Source of the DNA: Nonomuraea muscovyensis
Lineage (GTDB): Bacteria > Actinomycetota > Actinomycetes > Streptosporangiales > Streptosporangiaceae
Reading direction: 5' to 3'
DNA length: 64,000 bases
NCBI RefSeq assembly: GCF_014207745.1
Contig: NZ_JACHJB010000003.1
Location: forward strand, 1,240,001 to 1,304,000
The stretch's first letter is position 1, and the number at the start of each line of letters is the position of its first letter. Both the position numbers and the translations under genes were made by a program. The notes beneath the pieces were generated by a model, which searched no databases, was not told where the DNA came from, and saw only the letters and a list, made by a program, of their open reading frames with translations. Below, piece by piece: positions 47,063 through 55,683 of the stretch.

Positions 47063-48541
47063 ATGGCCGAGACGACGAACGCTCCGACCGACCCCGTGAC
47101 CGACCCGATGGCCGACACCGGGGCCGATCCGGCGACCGGCTCCGCGCCCACGCCGGGGCCCGGCCCGTTGCTGCGGCACTACGCGAACCAGGCGCGGTGG
47201 GGGCTGGCGGCGACCCGGGCCAGCGTCCTGGAGGCCGCCCACCCGCAGATCGGCGCGGCCCTCGCCGCCAACTCGACGTTCGTCGCCCGCCCCTGGCGGC
47301 GGCTGCGCAACACCCTGGTCAGCATGCGCCGGCTGGTCGACGACGACGACCAGGTGCGCCTGCGCGAGGCGGCCCGGCTCAACAGGCTGCACGGGCGCAT
47401 CGCCGGTACCGACGCCCAGGGCCGGCCCTACGACGCGATGGACCCCGAGGCCCGCGCCTGGGTGATGGCGACCCTGTTCGAGTCGACGGTCACGATGTGC
47501 CGGCTCGGTGGCAGGCCCCTCGACAAGCCCACGCAGGAGCGCCTGTACGAGGAGTTCCGGGAGATGCTCGTCCTCATGGGCGACGACGGCGCCGCCCTGC
47601 CCGCGACGCTCCACGAGTTCTGGCCCTACTACGACGAGACGGTCAGCCTTCGCCTGGAGCTCAACGAGGCGGTCCACGCCGTCCTCTACCGGGTGTTCGC
47701 GGAGGTGCCCCCGCCGCCCCTCCTGCGCGACCACCCGGCGGCGTGGGCCGCGATCCGGGCCCTGGCCGGGCCGCTGGCCGGCGCGATCACCGTGGCGTCG
47801 CTGCCCGACGGCTTCCGCCGGCAGGCCCACCTCGCCACGCCGCCGGGCGCGCAGGCGCTGATGCACGGCGTCTACCTGACGGCCGGGCTGGCGACCCGCT
47901 GGCTGCCGGCGGCCTGGACGCGGGTCTCCACGTTCATGGACGTCCTGGACCTCGACGACGAGCCCGGCTCGCGGCTGCTGGGGGCGCTGCTGCACCAGGC
48001 GAGCCGGGTCAGCACCCTGCTGCAGCACGTCCACGCCGAGCCCGAGCAGCCCGTCGCCCCCGCCCGCAGATCCGCCGAGCGGTTCTTCACCGAGGTCCTC
48101 GACCAGACCGGCAACGGCCATCTCGAATGGCCCGACCTGGCGGCCATGGCCCGGGAGATCGCGACCCGGCTCGACATGGACGCCCAGGCCGAGGCCCGGC
48201 TCTTCACCGCGTACGCCGACTGGTGGCGCGAGCTCCAGACCAGCCTGGACACCGACGGCGACGGGCGGATCACCCGGCACGAGTACGCGACGGCGGCCAC
48301 CACGCCTGCCGGGCCCGCCCTGATCAAGGTGGCCGACGCGCTGTTCGACGCCACCGACGCCGACGGCGACCAGACGATCAGCACGCCCGAGTACCAAGCG
48401 CTGTTCCGGTCCGCGTTCGACCGCGAACTGACCGGCGGCGCCGACCGGCTCTCCCGGGCGGCGTTCGTCAGGGAGTTCCTGACGTTCATGGCGGGCCGCC
48501 ACCACTCAGGCGCCTACGACAGCCTCCTCACCGAAGGCTGA
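47063..48541 (+). CDS. DUF2236/MpaB-type oxygenase fused to C-terminal EF-hands
   Basis: 492 residues. After a Thr/Pro/Asp-rich tail (1-33), residues about 35-290 match DUF2236 (HPQIGAALAANS, RLHGRIAG with H110, YDAMDPEARAWVMATLFES, EFWPYYDE), the heme-protein family that includes latex-clearing rubber oxygenase Lcp and MpaB, which cleave polyisoprenoid double bonds. The C-terminal third has calcium-binding EF-hand loops at 347-358 (DQTGNGHLEWPD), 396-407 (DTDGDGRITRHE) and 432-443 (DADGDQTISTPE). It is co-transcribed with a cis-prenyltransferase. Calcium-controlled oxidation of a Z-polyprenyl product is the natural inference. Confidence 0.75.
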   Translation: MAETTNAPTDPVTDPMADTGADPATGSAPTPGPGPLLRHYANQARWGLAATRASVLEAAHPQIGAALAANSTFVARPWRRLRNTLVSMRRLVDDDDQVRLREAARLNRLHGRIAGTDAQGRPYDAMDPEARAWVMATLFESTVTMCRLGGRPLDKPTQERLYEEFREMLVLMGDDGAALPATLHEFWPYYDETVSLRLELNEAVHAVLYRVFAEVPPPPLLRDHPAAWAAIRALAGPLAGAITVASLPDGFRRQAHLATPPGAQALMHGVYLTAGLATRWLPAAWTRVSTFMDVLDLDDEPGSRLLGALLHQASRVSTLLQHVHAEPEQPVAPARRSAERFFTEVLDQTGNGHLEWPDLAAMAREIATRLDMDAQAEARLFTAYADWWRELQTSLDTDGDGRITRHEYATAATTPAGPALIKVADALFDATDADGDQTISTPEYQALFRSAFDRELTGGADRLSRAAFVREFLTFMAGRHHSGAYDSLLTEG

Positions 48542-48556
48542 CGACCGAGGGGCGGC

Positions 48557-50320
48557 TCAGGATGTGCCCGGGCCGTCCTCCTGCCGCCGCCCCGGGCGGG
48601 AGGCGCCACGGGGAGCGGGGGGAGAGGCGGTGCGGGAGGCGAGGTCGCGCATGCGGCGGACGGCGCGCGTGATGACCGTGCGGTTCTGGGTACGGGCGAG
48701 CCGGACCGCCTCCCGCCGCCACGCCTCGGCCTTCTCCCGCCATCGGGCCGCGTCCCGTTCGCTCTTGCCCGCCTGCCTGCGCACCTCGGCCAGTTCGGCG
48801 CGCAGCGCGGCGGCCCGCTCCCGGAGCCGGGCGATCTCCTTCTCACGCTGCGCGGCCAGCCGCTCGGCCTCCGGCACCGGGCGCCTGCGCGGGGGGTAGC
48901 CGGCGGGCCTGCGGGTGAAGCCCCACTCGGCGCCGTCCAGCCACTCGACGCCGAACAGCTCGTCCACGACGTCGTCCAGCGGCTCGCCCGGCTCGGCCAC
49001 CAGGGCGGCACGCGACAGGGCGGAGGCGCGCTCCAGGCGGGCCACGAGCACGCCCCCCTCCGTCTCGTCCAGCGCCAGGCACAGCACCCCGCCGTCGTCC
49101 TCCTCCAGGCGCCCGACCAGGCGCTCGACGGTGTCGGCGCGCGGCATCCAGCCGGGCGGCACCGTCAGCCGGAACGGCGCCACGACGCGCTCGGGGCCGG
49201 CCGGGGGCGGCGCCGCGGGGTCGGCCAGCCGCACCCGGGCGTCGTGCTCGAACGTGGCGTGCACGAGGCGCAGGTCCAGGTCCGGGTCGCGCAGCGGGGA
49301 GCGGCGGCCGGCGCCGAGCGACGCCCACGGGCCCTCGACGGTGACCCGGACGTCCGGGAGGCTCCCGGCCAGCAGACCGTCCACCGTGGCACGGACGTCC
49401 TCGTACGCCCCGGCCGGCACCACGGCGTCCACGTACGGCACCAGCCACTGCCGCCCGGCGTCCGTGCGCAGGTAGCGCCGGTACGGCACGCGGTCGGCGA
49501 CGTACGGGTCGTTGTACCTCTTCAGGGCGGCCATGTCGCGCATCGCCGTGGGCAGGCCGAGATGCCAGGCCCGCGCCTGCGGGTCCGGCACGAACACCAC
49601 GCCCGCCTGGGTGAGCCGGTAGCCGAGTTCGGTGTCCTCGGCCAGCACCAGCGAGGTGTCCAGCCCGCCGATGGAGCGCAGCAGCGCCGCGGGGTAGGCG
49701 GCCGTCGCCCCCACGTGGATCCTGGTGGCCAGCGAGCTCGGCGCGGTGCGCAGCCCGTCGTGGTCCTGGATGATCTTCTCGGCCCAGTCGTGGCGGTGCG
49801 GGGAGAGCGGGAAGAGGCCGTCCTCCTCGCCGTCCCGCACGGCCGCGCGCACCCGTTCCGGTGACGGCAGCCGGTCGGCGACGGTGAAGTCGATCCAGCC
49901 GAGCGTCACCACGTACGGGGCGAGATGGTGCCAGCGCAACTGCGCCTCGACGTGCCGGCGGTGCGGCACCATGTCGGCGTCCAGCACGAGGACGACCTCA
50001 CCGGTGGCCGCCTCCAGGCCCGCCTGGAGAGCCCAGGCCCGCCCCCAGCCGCCGGGCGGGCTGGAGATCAGCTTGGTCCCGTCGGGGACGAGCTCCGGCA
50101 GCCGCAGCGGGACCGCGCTGCCGTCGTCCACGACGACCACGTCCATCAGCTCGGCCGGGTAGCTCTGGGCCGACAGCGCCGCGAGGGTGAGGTCGAGGGT
50201 CTGCTGGCGGTCGTGCGCGGGGATGACGACCGTCACGGTCAGCGTAGGGCTCCAGCCGCCGAGCGGCGGCGGGGTGAGCACGCCGAAGTCCTGCCGCCGG
50301 ATGCGCGGGATGCGGGTCAC
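48557..50320 (-). CDS. GT2 glycosyltransferase, A-type (third gene of leftward operon)
   Basis: 587 residues. The N-terminal GT-A domain has TVTVVIPAHDRQQTL, VVVDDGS and DADM (114-117) followed by the RWHH motif, then AEDTELGYRLTQAGVVFVPD as the acceptor/base region. A middle domain (about 300-450) is shared with the other A-type proteins, and the C-terminal 130 residues form an Arg/Glu coiled coil and basic tail. GTG 50320 overlaps the preceding glycosyltransferase stop (GTGA). The operon order is 53834 to 48557. Sugar and acceptor unknown. Its end faces the EF-hand oxygenase gene 15 bases away. Confidence 0.78.
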   Translation of the reverse strand: MTRIPRIRRQDFGVLTPPPLGGWSPTLTVTVVIPAHDRQQTLDLTLAALSAQSYPAELMDVVVVDDGSAVPLRLPELVPDGTKLISSPPGGWGRAWALQAGLEAATGEVVLVLDADMVPHRRHVEAQLRWHHLAPYVVTLGWIDFTVADRLPSPERVRAAVRDGEEDGLFPLSPHRHDWAEKIIQDHDGLRTAPSSLATRIHVGATAAYPAALLRSIGGLDTSLVLAEDTELGYRLTQAGVVFVPDPQARAWHLGLPTAMRDMAALKRYNDPYVADRVPYRRYLRTDAGRQWLVPYVDAVVPAGAYEDVRATVDGLLAGSLPDVRVTVEGPWASLGAGRRSPLRDPDLDLRLVHATFEHDARVRLADPAAPPPAGPERVVAPFRLTVPPGWMPRADTVERLVGRLEEDDGGVLCLALDETEGGVLVARLERASALSRAALVAEPGEPLDDVVDELFGVEWLDGAEWGFTRRPAGYPPRRRPVPEAERLAAQREKEIARLRERAAALRAELAEVRRQAGKSERDAARWREKAEAWRREAVRLARTQNRTVITRAVRRMRDLASRTASPPAPRGASRPGRRQEDGPGTS

Positions 50321-52320
50321 GATGTGCTGCTCCGGTCGAGCTCCATCAGGGCGCTGGGCCGGAAGCCGCGCCACTGCTGCCTGTTGCGCTGCAGGAACGT
50401 GCCGATCGGCTCCTGCCAGGTGTGATCGGCCGCGGGGCCCCGGCGCAGGATGTAGCCGAGACCGTGGGTGCGGTAGATCTGGCCGCCCGCCGCCTGCAGC
50501 GCCTCCTGGAACTGCGTGTCGACCGAGCGGCGCAGCGGCCGGAAGCCGCCCACGGCCTGGAACGCCGAGCGTTCGACGAGGATCGTGCCGCCCGCGACGA
50601 AGCTGGTGATCTGCTCGGTGACCTGCCTGCGGTGCACGGTGACGTCGATCGAGGCCAGGTAGACGAACTCCGGCACCGTCCCCACCACCTGCGCCCCCGA
50701 GTAGGAGTGGGCCAGCAGCAGGTCCGACAGGAAGTCGGGGCCGTACCAGTCGTCGTCGTCCATCTTCAGCAGGAACGATCCCGACGCCCGGGCGGCGGCG
50801 TGGTTCAGCACCGCGCCGAAGATCTCCTCCCGGCCGGCCTCGTACACCGTCAGCGGGCGGTCGAACGCGGCGATCGCCGCCGCCACCTCGGGGTGGTCGC
50901 GGGGTACGTCGTGCAGGGCGAGCACCACCTCGAGCCGCGCGTCGCGCTGCCGGGCCACCTGGTCGAGCGCGAACCGCACCATGGCGGGCCGGCGGGTGGC
51001 GAGGAGCACGGACGTGAGCGGCGCGGCGGGGGCGGGCGCGCCGAGCTGCTCCCAGCGCGCGGCCACCCCGTGCGTGCGCAGCGCCTCGCGGCGCAGCCGG
51101 ATGCTGTGCTCCTCTCGCCGCAGGTCGTCGGTGAGGCCGGGACGGCTCGTCAGCAGCGCGATCAGCTCCTCGCCGAGGCCGTGCGCCCAACGGGGCACCG
51201 ACTCCGCGACGAGCGGCACTCCGGCCGCCGCGAGTCCGGCGAGCACGCGGACGGCGGCGAGCGGCCCGCTGTGCGCGTGCCGCCAGTCCACCTCCACCCC
51301 GCGGACCTGCCTGAGCCGCGCCACGTCGGCGTCCGTCACGCCGCCCGACTCGGCGAACGTCGTCACCGGCTTCCCGTCGAGCAGCACCGCCCAGCGTCCG
51401 TCGCGCTCCTCCAGGGAGGCCAGGCCGCGCGACGGCGTGGTGACGAAGCCCTGCGGGTTGACCAGCCGCTCGTCCACCGGCGGAATCATCGACGGCTCGC
51501 CGAGCACGTCGGGGTCGGCCAGCGGCAGGCCGGCGCCGCCGGGCCGGCCCAGCAGCTCCCAGGTGGCGGCCCGGTGGGCCGGCCGCTCGACGGGCGTCTC
51601 GTCGCCCTCCCAGCCCTCCGTGGTCACGAGGGCCTGCGGGTCGCCGGGCGCGTCACCGGCTGCGGGGCCGGGCGCGGGGCCGAGCACGGCCGGGTCGGGG
51701 AACGTCCGCAGCACCACGTCACCGCCCGGCGCGCCGACCCGCTCGGGGACCGGGCCCGACACCTCGGCGGGCGTGGCGTTGGGGTCGCCGGGCCGCCAGT
51801 CGGCGGCGCCGACGCCGGCGATCGCGGCGGCGGGCGCGGCGATCACGTCGAGCCGGTGGCCGGCGAAGGCGCGGGCGGTCGCGGTCACGGTACGGCCGGC
51901 GGGCACCGGCGCCGAGAACGTGGCGTCCACCACCCACACCCGGTCCTTGGGCCGGTGCACCCGCAGGTCCGCCAGCGCCCGCCACCGGTGCGCGGGAGTG
52001 GGCGTGGGCACCGGCGCCGGGTGCGCCGCGGGAGTGTCGAGCACGGCCACCACCACGCGCGCCGCATCGGGCAGCAGCTTGTGCAGGGTGGCGGCCCGCC
52101 TCAGATCGGCCGGGGTGCGGGCGAGCACCAGCACCTCCCGCACCTGTTCCGTGGCGGGCGGCGGCTCCAGGAGGTCCCGGTCCAGGTCCACCGGCGGGGG
52201 CACGGCGGCGCGGTCCGTACGGTCCGGCGCGTCGCGGTCGGGGGCAGGGACGGCGTCGGGGTCGATTCCGGCGAGGTAGACGCGCGCCCGCGGCAGCTCC
52301 GCCAGCAGTTCACGGATCAA
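50317..52320 (-). CDS. GT2 glycosyltransferase, B-type with long N-terminal extension
   Basis: 667 residues from TTG 52320, whose TTGA overlaps the upstream gene's stop. The first 290 residues are an extra, Pro/Ala-rich region with no recognised domain. About 290-420 is a domain shared with the B-type gene at 54.6 kb (ending LRREEHSIRLRREAL). Then follows a GT2 domain with LLATRRPAMVRFALDQVARQ, the acidic motif MDDDDWYG (520-527), AGGTILVERSAFQAVGGF and IYRTHGLGYILRR. Coupled on both sides to A-type genes, so A and B proteins probably work in the same pathway. Confidence 0.75.
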   Translation of the reverse strand: MIRELLAELPRARVYLAGIDPDAVPAPDRDAPDRTDRAAVPPPVDLDRDLLEPPPATEQVREVLVLARTPADLRRAATLHKLLPDAARVVVAVLDTPAAHPAPVPTPTPAHRWRALADLRVHRPKDRVWVVDATFSAPVPAGRTVTATARAFAGHRLDVIAAPAAAIAGVGAADWRPGDPNATPAEVSGPVPERVGAPGGDVVLRTFPDPAVLGPAPGPAAGDAPGDPQALVTTEGWEGDETPVERPAHRAATWELLGRPGGAGLPLADPDVLGEPSMIPPVDERLVNPQGFVTTPSRGLASLEERDGRWAVLLDGKPVTTFAESGGVTDADVARLRQVRGVEVDWRHAHSGPLAAVRVLAGLAAAGVPLVAESVPRWAHGLGEELIALLTSRPGLTDDLRREEHSIRLRREALRTHGVAARWEQLGAPAPAAPLTSVLLATRRPAMVRFALDQVARQRDARLEVVLALHDVPRDHPEVAAAIAAFDRPLTVYEAGREEIFGAVLNHAAARASGSFLLKMDDDDWYGPDFLSDLLLAHSYSGAQVVGTVPEFVYLASIDVTVHRRQVTEQITSFVAGGTILVERSAFQAVGGFRPLRRSVDTQFQEALQAAGGQIYRTHGLGYILRRGPAADHTWQEPIGTFLQRNRQQWRGFRPSALMELDRSSTS

Positions 52321-53834
52321 CCCGCACTCCGCAGGTGCCTGATGAGCGAGCTGAACCGGCCGGTCCCGGCGTCGTCCGGTGCCTCGGCCGACAGCCGCGC
52401 CACCTCCGCCGAGAGCCGCTCGACCTCGCCGCGCAGTTCCTTGACCTCCGCCAGCCGCTGGGCGGCCAGCGCCCGCCACTTGGCCGCGTCGCCGGCCGGT
52501 GACTCCGCCTCGGTAACGGGGACGATCCCGAACTCGGCCCCGCTGACCCACAGCGAGCCGAACATCTCGTCGACCAGGTCGTCGGGGTCGCCGTGGAAGA
52601 ACGCGGCGCGGGCGAACGCCGCCGTCCGCTCGAACCGGGCCGCCACCACCCCGTCGGGGGTCTCGGCCAGGACGGCGCAGACGAGGCCCAGCCCGTCGGC
52701 GTCTGCCAGCCGTACCAGCCGGGACACCGTGTCGGGGCCCGGCGCCCACCCGGCCGGCAGCGTCAGCAGGAACGGCGCCGGGGCGGCCGACAGCGGCTCG
52801 GCCGCGGCGAACGCGACGCGCGGCTCGTACCGGTAGAGGTTGCTGAGCAGGCGCAGGTCCAGCAGCGGCTCGTCGAGGCTGGCACGGCGCCCGTCCGTGA
52901 GCCGGTCCCAGGGCCCGGCGACGGTGACGGCCGTGTCGGTCACGGTGCCCGCCAGGGCCGCGTCTACGGCGGTGCGCGTCTCCTCGTAGGTGGTGGCCGG
53001 CACGACGACCCGCACGTACGGCACCCGCCAGTGGCGGCGCGGGTGGGCGCGCAGCCAGCGCAGATCGGGGATGAGGTCGCCGAGGTAGGACCAGTTGTGC
53101 CGGTGGACGTCCTTCTCCCGCCGCATGACCGTGGACGGGCCGACGTGCCAGCCGCGCGCCAGCGGGTCCGGCACGAACACCGCGCCCGCCTGGGCCAGGC
53201 GGTAGCCCAGCTCGGTGTCCTCGGCCATGTTCAGGCCCGGGTCCACGCCGCCCGCGGCGGCCAGCAGGTCGGCCCGGACGGAGGAGGAGGCGCCGGTGTG
53301 CAACAGGTACGCGTTCGCACCGGCGTCCTTCAGCATGCGGGTGGACTCCAGCGTCCGGTTCGTGTACGCGGACCGGACGCCCTCCTCGCCCGGCGCGTCG
53401 ACGAACCGGGTGTCGCCGATGACGACGGCGTGGTCGATGAGGTGGTGCCAGCGCATGTGCGCCTCGACGTGGTCCTCGGCGAGGATCATGTCGGCGTCGA
53501 GCCAGTGGATCACGTCGCCGGTCGCGGCGAGCCGGCCGGTCTCCCGGGCCGCGCCCCGCCCCCAGCCGTCGCGGACCCGCACGACCCGCGCCCGGAGCGG
53601 CCCGGTGCGCAGGTCGGCGGGCAGCTCGATGGGCGGGTCGCTGCCGTCGTCGGCGACGACCACCTCGGTCAGCTCCGCGGGGTAGGTCTGCCGGCCGAGG
53701 GCGGTGACCGTCCGCTCCAGCTCGTCACCGCAGCCGCGGGCGGGGATGACGATCGAGACGGTCAGCGCGGGCCGCCACGTCCCGATGGCCGGGGGGTCGA
53801 GGACGCCGTAGTCGTTGTGCCTGACCCGTGTCAT
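52317..53834 (-). CDS. GT2 glycosyltransferase, A-type (first gene of leftward operon)
   Basis: 505 residues: GT-A domain with SIVIPARGCGDELE, DADM (113-116), MRWHH, and MAEDTELGYRLAQAGAVFVPD, then the A-type middle domain and a short C-terminal coiled coil. It opens with NDYGVLDPPAIGTW; similar openings (DFGVL-PP, DYRVL-PP, DFSPL-PP) mark all four A-type proteins in the window. ATG 53834. Its promoter is probably in the 75 bases before a small coiled-coil membrane protein gene. Confidence 0.78.
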   Translation of the reverse strand: MTRVRHNDYGVLDPPAIGTWRPALTVSIVIPARGCGDELERTVTALGRQTYPAELTEVVVADDGSDPPIELPADLRTGPLRARVVRVRDGWGRGAARETGRLAATGDVIHWLDADMILAEDHVEAHMRWHHLIDHAVVIGDTRFVDAPGEEGVRSAYTNRTLESTRMLKDAGANAYLLHTGASSSVRADLLAAAGGVDPGLNMAEDTELGYRLAQAGAVFVPDPLARGWHVGPSTVMRREKDVHRHNWSYLGDLIPDLRWLRAHPRRHWRVPYVRVVVPATTYEETRTAVDAALAGTVTDTAVTVAGPWDRLTDGRRASLDEPLLDLRLLSNLYRYEPRVAFAAAEPLSAAPAPFLLTLPAGWAPGPDTVSRLVRLADADGLGLVCAVLAETPDGVVAARFERTAAFARAAFFHGDPDDLVDEMFGSLWVSGAEFGIVPVTEAESPAGDAAKWRALAAQRLAEVKELRGEVERLSAEVARLSAEAPDDAGTGRFSSLIRHLRSAG

Positions 53835-53909
53835 GCGCCGCCCTCGACGCGTACCCGTTCCCGGCGCGGCCGGTTCGCCGCCAGGTCCCCGCTGCGTACC
53901 CGCGCCACG

Positions 53910-54347
53910 TCAGACCCGGCCCTGGGCCAGCGCGCGGACCTCCGCGCGCAGCTCGTCCAGCTCGTGGGCGCGGGCCATGGCGTTGACCCGGTCCTCGCCC
54001 AGGGAGGCGAGGATCGCGGTGAGGTCCTCGTCGCGGCGCGCACCCGACGCCTCGACCGCCGCCGCCACGCGGTCCAGTTTCGCGTCGATGCGCTTGAGCG
54101 CCGTCGCGGTCCTGGCCAGCTCGTTCTCGTGCTTCTTGACCCGCTGGTCGATGCGCTGGGCCTTGCCGTCCAGCCGGCGCACGCTCATCAGCAGGACGGC
54201 GAGGACGGCCAGGGCGATCAGGAACGCTCCCGTGGCTGCCGCCGCGCCCAGCGCCATCAGGCCGCCGAGCACGAGCGCCGTGAGCACGACGACGACCAGG
54301 ACTCCGAGGATTGCGGCGATCATCGCCAGCCTGCGAGGCGAGAGCAT
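53910..54347 (-). CDS. Small membrane-anchored coiled-coil protein
   Basis: 145 residues with two hydrophobic helices (about 8-30 and 35-54) followed by a cytoplasmic helical, coiled-coil tail (KRIDAKLDRVAAAVEASGARR, LDELRAEVRALA). ATG 54347 has GAAAGG upstream. It sits in the centre of the glycosyltransferase array, at the head of the leftward operon, and could be a scaffold for the glycosyltransferases at the membrane. No named family recognised. Confidence 0.6.
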   Translation of the reverse strand: MLSPRRLAMIAAILGVLVVVVLTALVLGGLMALGAAAATGAFLIALAVLAVLLMSVRRLDGKAQRIDQRVKKHENELARTATALKRIDAKLDRVAAAVEASGARRDEDLTAILASLGEDRVNAMARAHELDELRAEVRALAQGRV

Positions 54348-54591
54348 CCGCGCTTACCTTTCGTCGAGATCATTAATCGGTCATCGGGGATTTATTTACA
54401 GCTTAATCAACTTAAACCACTACAGTGCCATAACATCCTTAGCGGTCACTGGGAACGACCGCAGCTTTACCTGCGAGGCTTTCCGCCGTGGCGGGCGCTC
54501 CCCGCCTACGCCTCAATCGGACAGGCGTGCCGGACGGGCGTAAGGTAGGCGCCGACTGAGTCGCCGAGCCCGGTCGAGGAGCACTCCACGC
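54348..54591. promoter_or_regulatory. AT-rich divergent promoter region in the glycosyltransferase array
   Basis: The first 100 bases (about 54360-54450) are far richer in A and T than anything else in the window, with runs such as TTTATTTACAGCTTAATCAA. The leftward operon starts on one side and the rightward pair on the other, so both promoters are expected here. Exact -35/-10 boxes could not be chosen with confidence. A GC-rich stretch with a CGGGCGCTCCCCG dyad follows nearer to the rightward gene. Confidence 0.5.
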
Positions 54592-55683
54592 ATGACCGTC
54601 ACCCCCTGCGGTTTCACGCGCACGCCCGAGAAGGGGCTCGCCCGTCTCCACTGGAGCGAGGCCGGGTGGGCGGTCGACGGTCACGTGCCCGACGTGGCCG
54701 AGCTGCGCCCGTTGCGCGGCCTGGAGATCGAGTGGCCGACCGAGCCGGTGCCGCTCGACGGCCTGCTGGCGCTCGCGGCGGCCGGCGTGCCGCTGGCCGG
54801 CCCCGAAGCGGCCGGCACCCTGCCCCCCGGCTGGGTGCCGGAGAGCCTGGCGCGGCTGCTCGCCGACCGCGCCTGGTTACGCCACGTCCCCGACGGCACC
54901 GCGCGCTGCCTGGCCGACCTGCGGCGCGAGGAGCACAGCGTACGGCTGCGCCGCCTGGCCCACCGCCTCCCGGGCACACCCGCGATCAGCGTCGTCATGG
55001 CCACCATGCGCCCGGCCCTCGTCGCCGGCGCGCTCGCCCAGATGGCCCGCCAGCGCGGCGTCCAGGTGGAGGTGCTCCTGGGCCTGCACGGGGTGCCGTT
55101 CGAGCGGGTGCGCCACGCGGTCGAGGGCGCCGGGCTGCCGGTGGCCTGGGTGGAGGCGGACGCCGACGTGCCGTTCGGACAGGTGCTCAACGACGCCGCG
55201 GCGCTCGCCGGCGGCGACTACGTGGCCAAGTGGGACGACGACGACTGGTACGGCCCCGACCACCTCGCCGACCTCGTGATGGCCACCGCCTACTCCGGGG
55301 CCGACGTGGTCGGCACGGCGGGGGAGTTCCTCTACCTGGAGCCGCTGCACACCACGATCCGGCGCACCACGTTCGCCAGCGGCGCCGCGTACAAGAGCGA
55401 GGTGTGGTCCGACCACGTGGCGGGCGGCACGATCCTCACCTCCCGGGCGAAGTTTCATGACATCGGGGGCTTTCCTGCCCAGCCCCGGGCGGTGGACCGC
55501 GACTTCCTCAAGGCCGCCACCGAGGCGGGCGCGCGCGTCTACCGCACCCACGGCCTCGGCTACGTGCTGCGGCGCACGCTCAGCGGCGGGCACACCTGGC
55601 AGCTCCCGCTCGCCCACTTCCTGAAGGTCGCCTCCAGCCAGTGGCGGGGGTTCCGCCCGAGCCTGCTGATGGAGGCCGCGTGA
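54592..55683 (+). CDS. GT2 glycosyltransferase, B-type
   Basis: 363 residues. Residues 1-125 are the B-type N-terminal domain (FTRTPEKGLARL, ending LRREEHSVRLRR). Residues 130-363 are the GT2 domain with VVMATMRPALVAGALAQMAR, the acidic motif WDDDDWYG (214-221), AGGTILTSRAKFHDIGGF and YRTHGLGYVLRR. It lacks the 290-residue extension of its paralog at 50.3-52.3 kb. ATG 54592. The stop overlaps the A-type gene that follows (GTGA). Confidence 0.76.
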   Translation: MTVTPCGFTRTPEKGLARLHWSEAGWAVDGHVPDVAELRPLRGLEIEWPTEPVPLDGLLALAAAGVPLAGPEAAGTLPPGWVPESLARLLADRAWLRHVPDGTARCLADLRREEHSVRLRRLAHRLPGTPAISVVMATMRPALVAGALAQMARQRGVQVEVLLGLHGVPFERVRHAVEGAGLPVAWVEADADVPFGQVLNDAAALAGGDYVAKWDDDDWYGPDHLADLVMATAYSGADVVGTAGEFLYLEPLHTTIRRTTFASGAAYKSEVWSDHVAGGTILTSRAKFHDIGGFPAQPRAVDRDFLKAATEAGARVYRTHGLGYVLRRTLSGGHTWQLPLAHFLKVASSQWRGFRPSLLMEAA

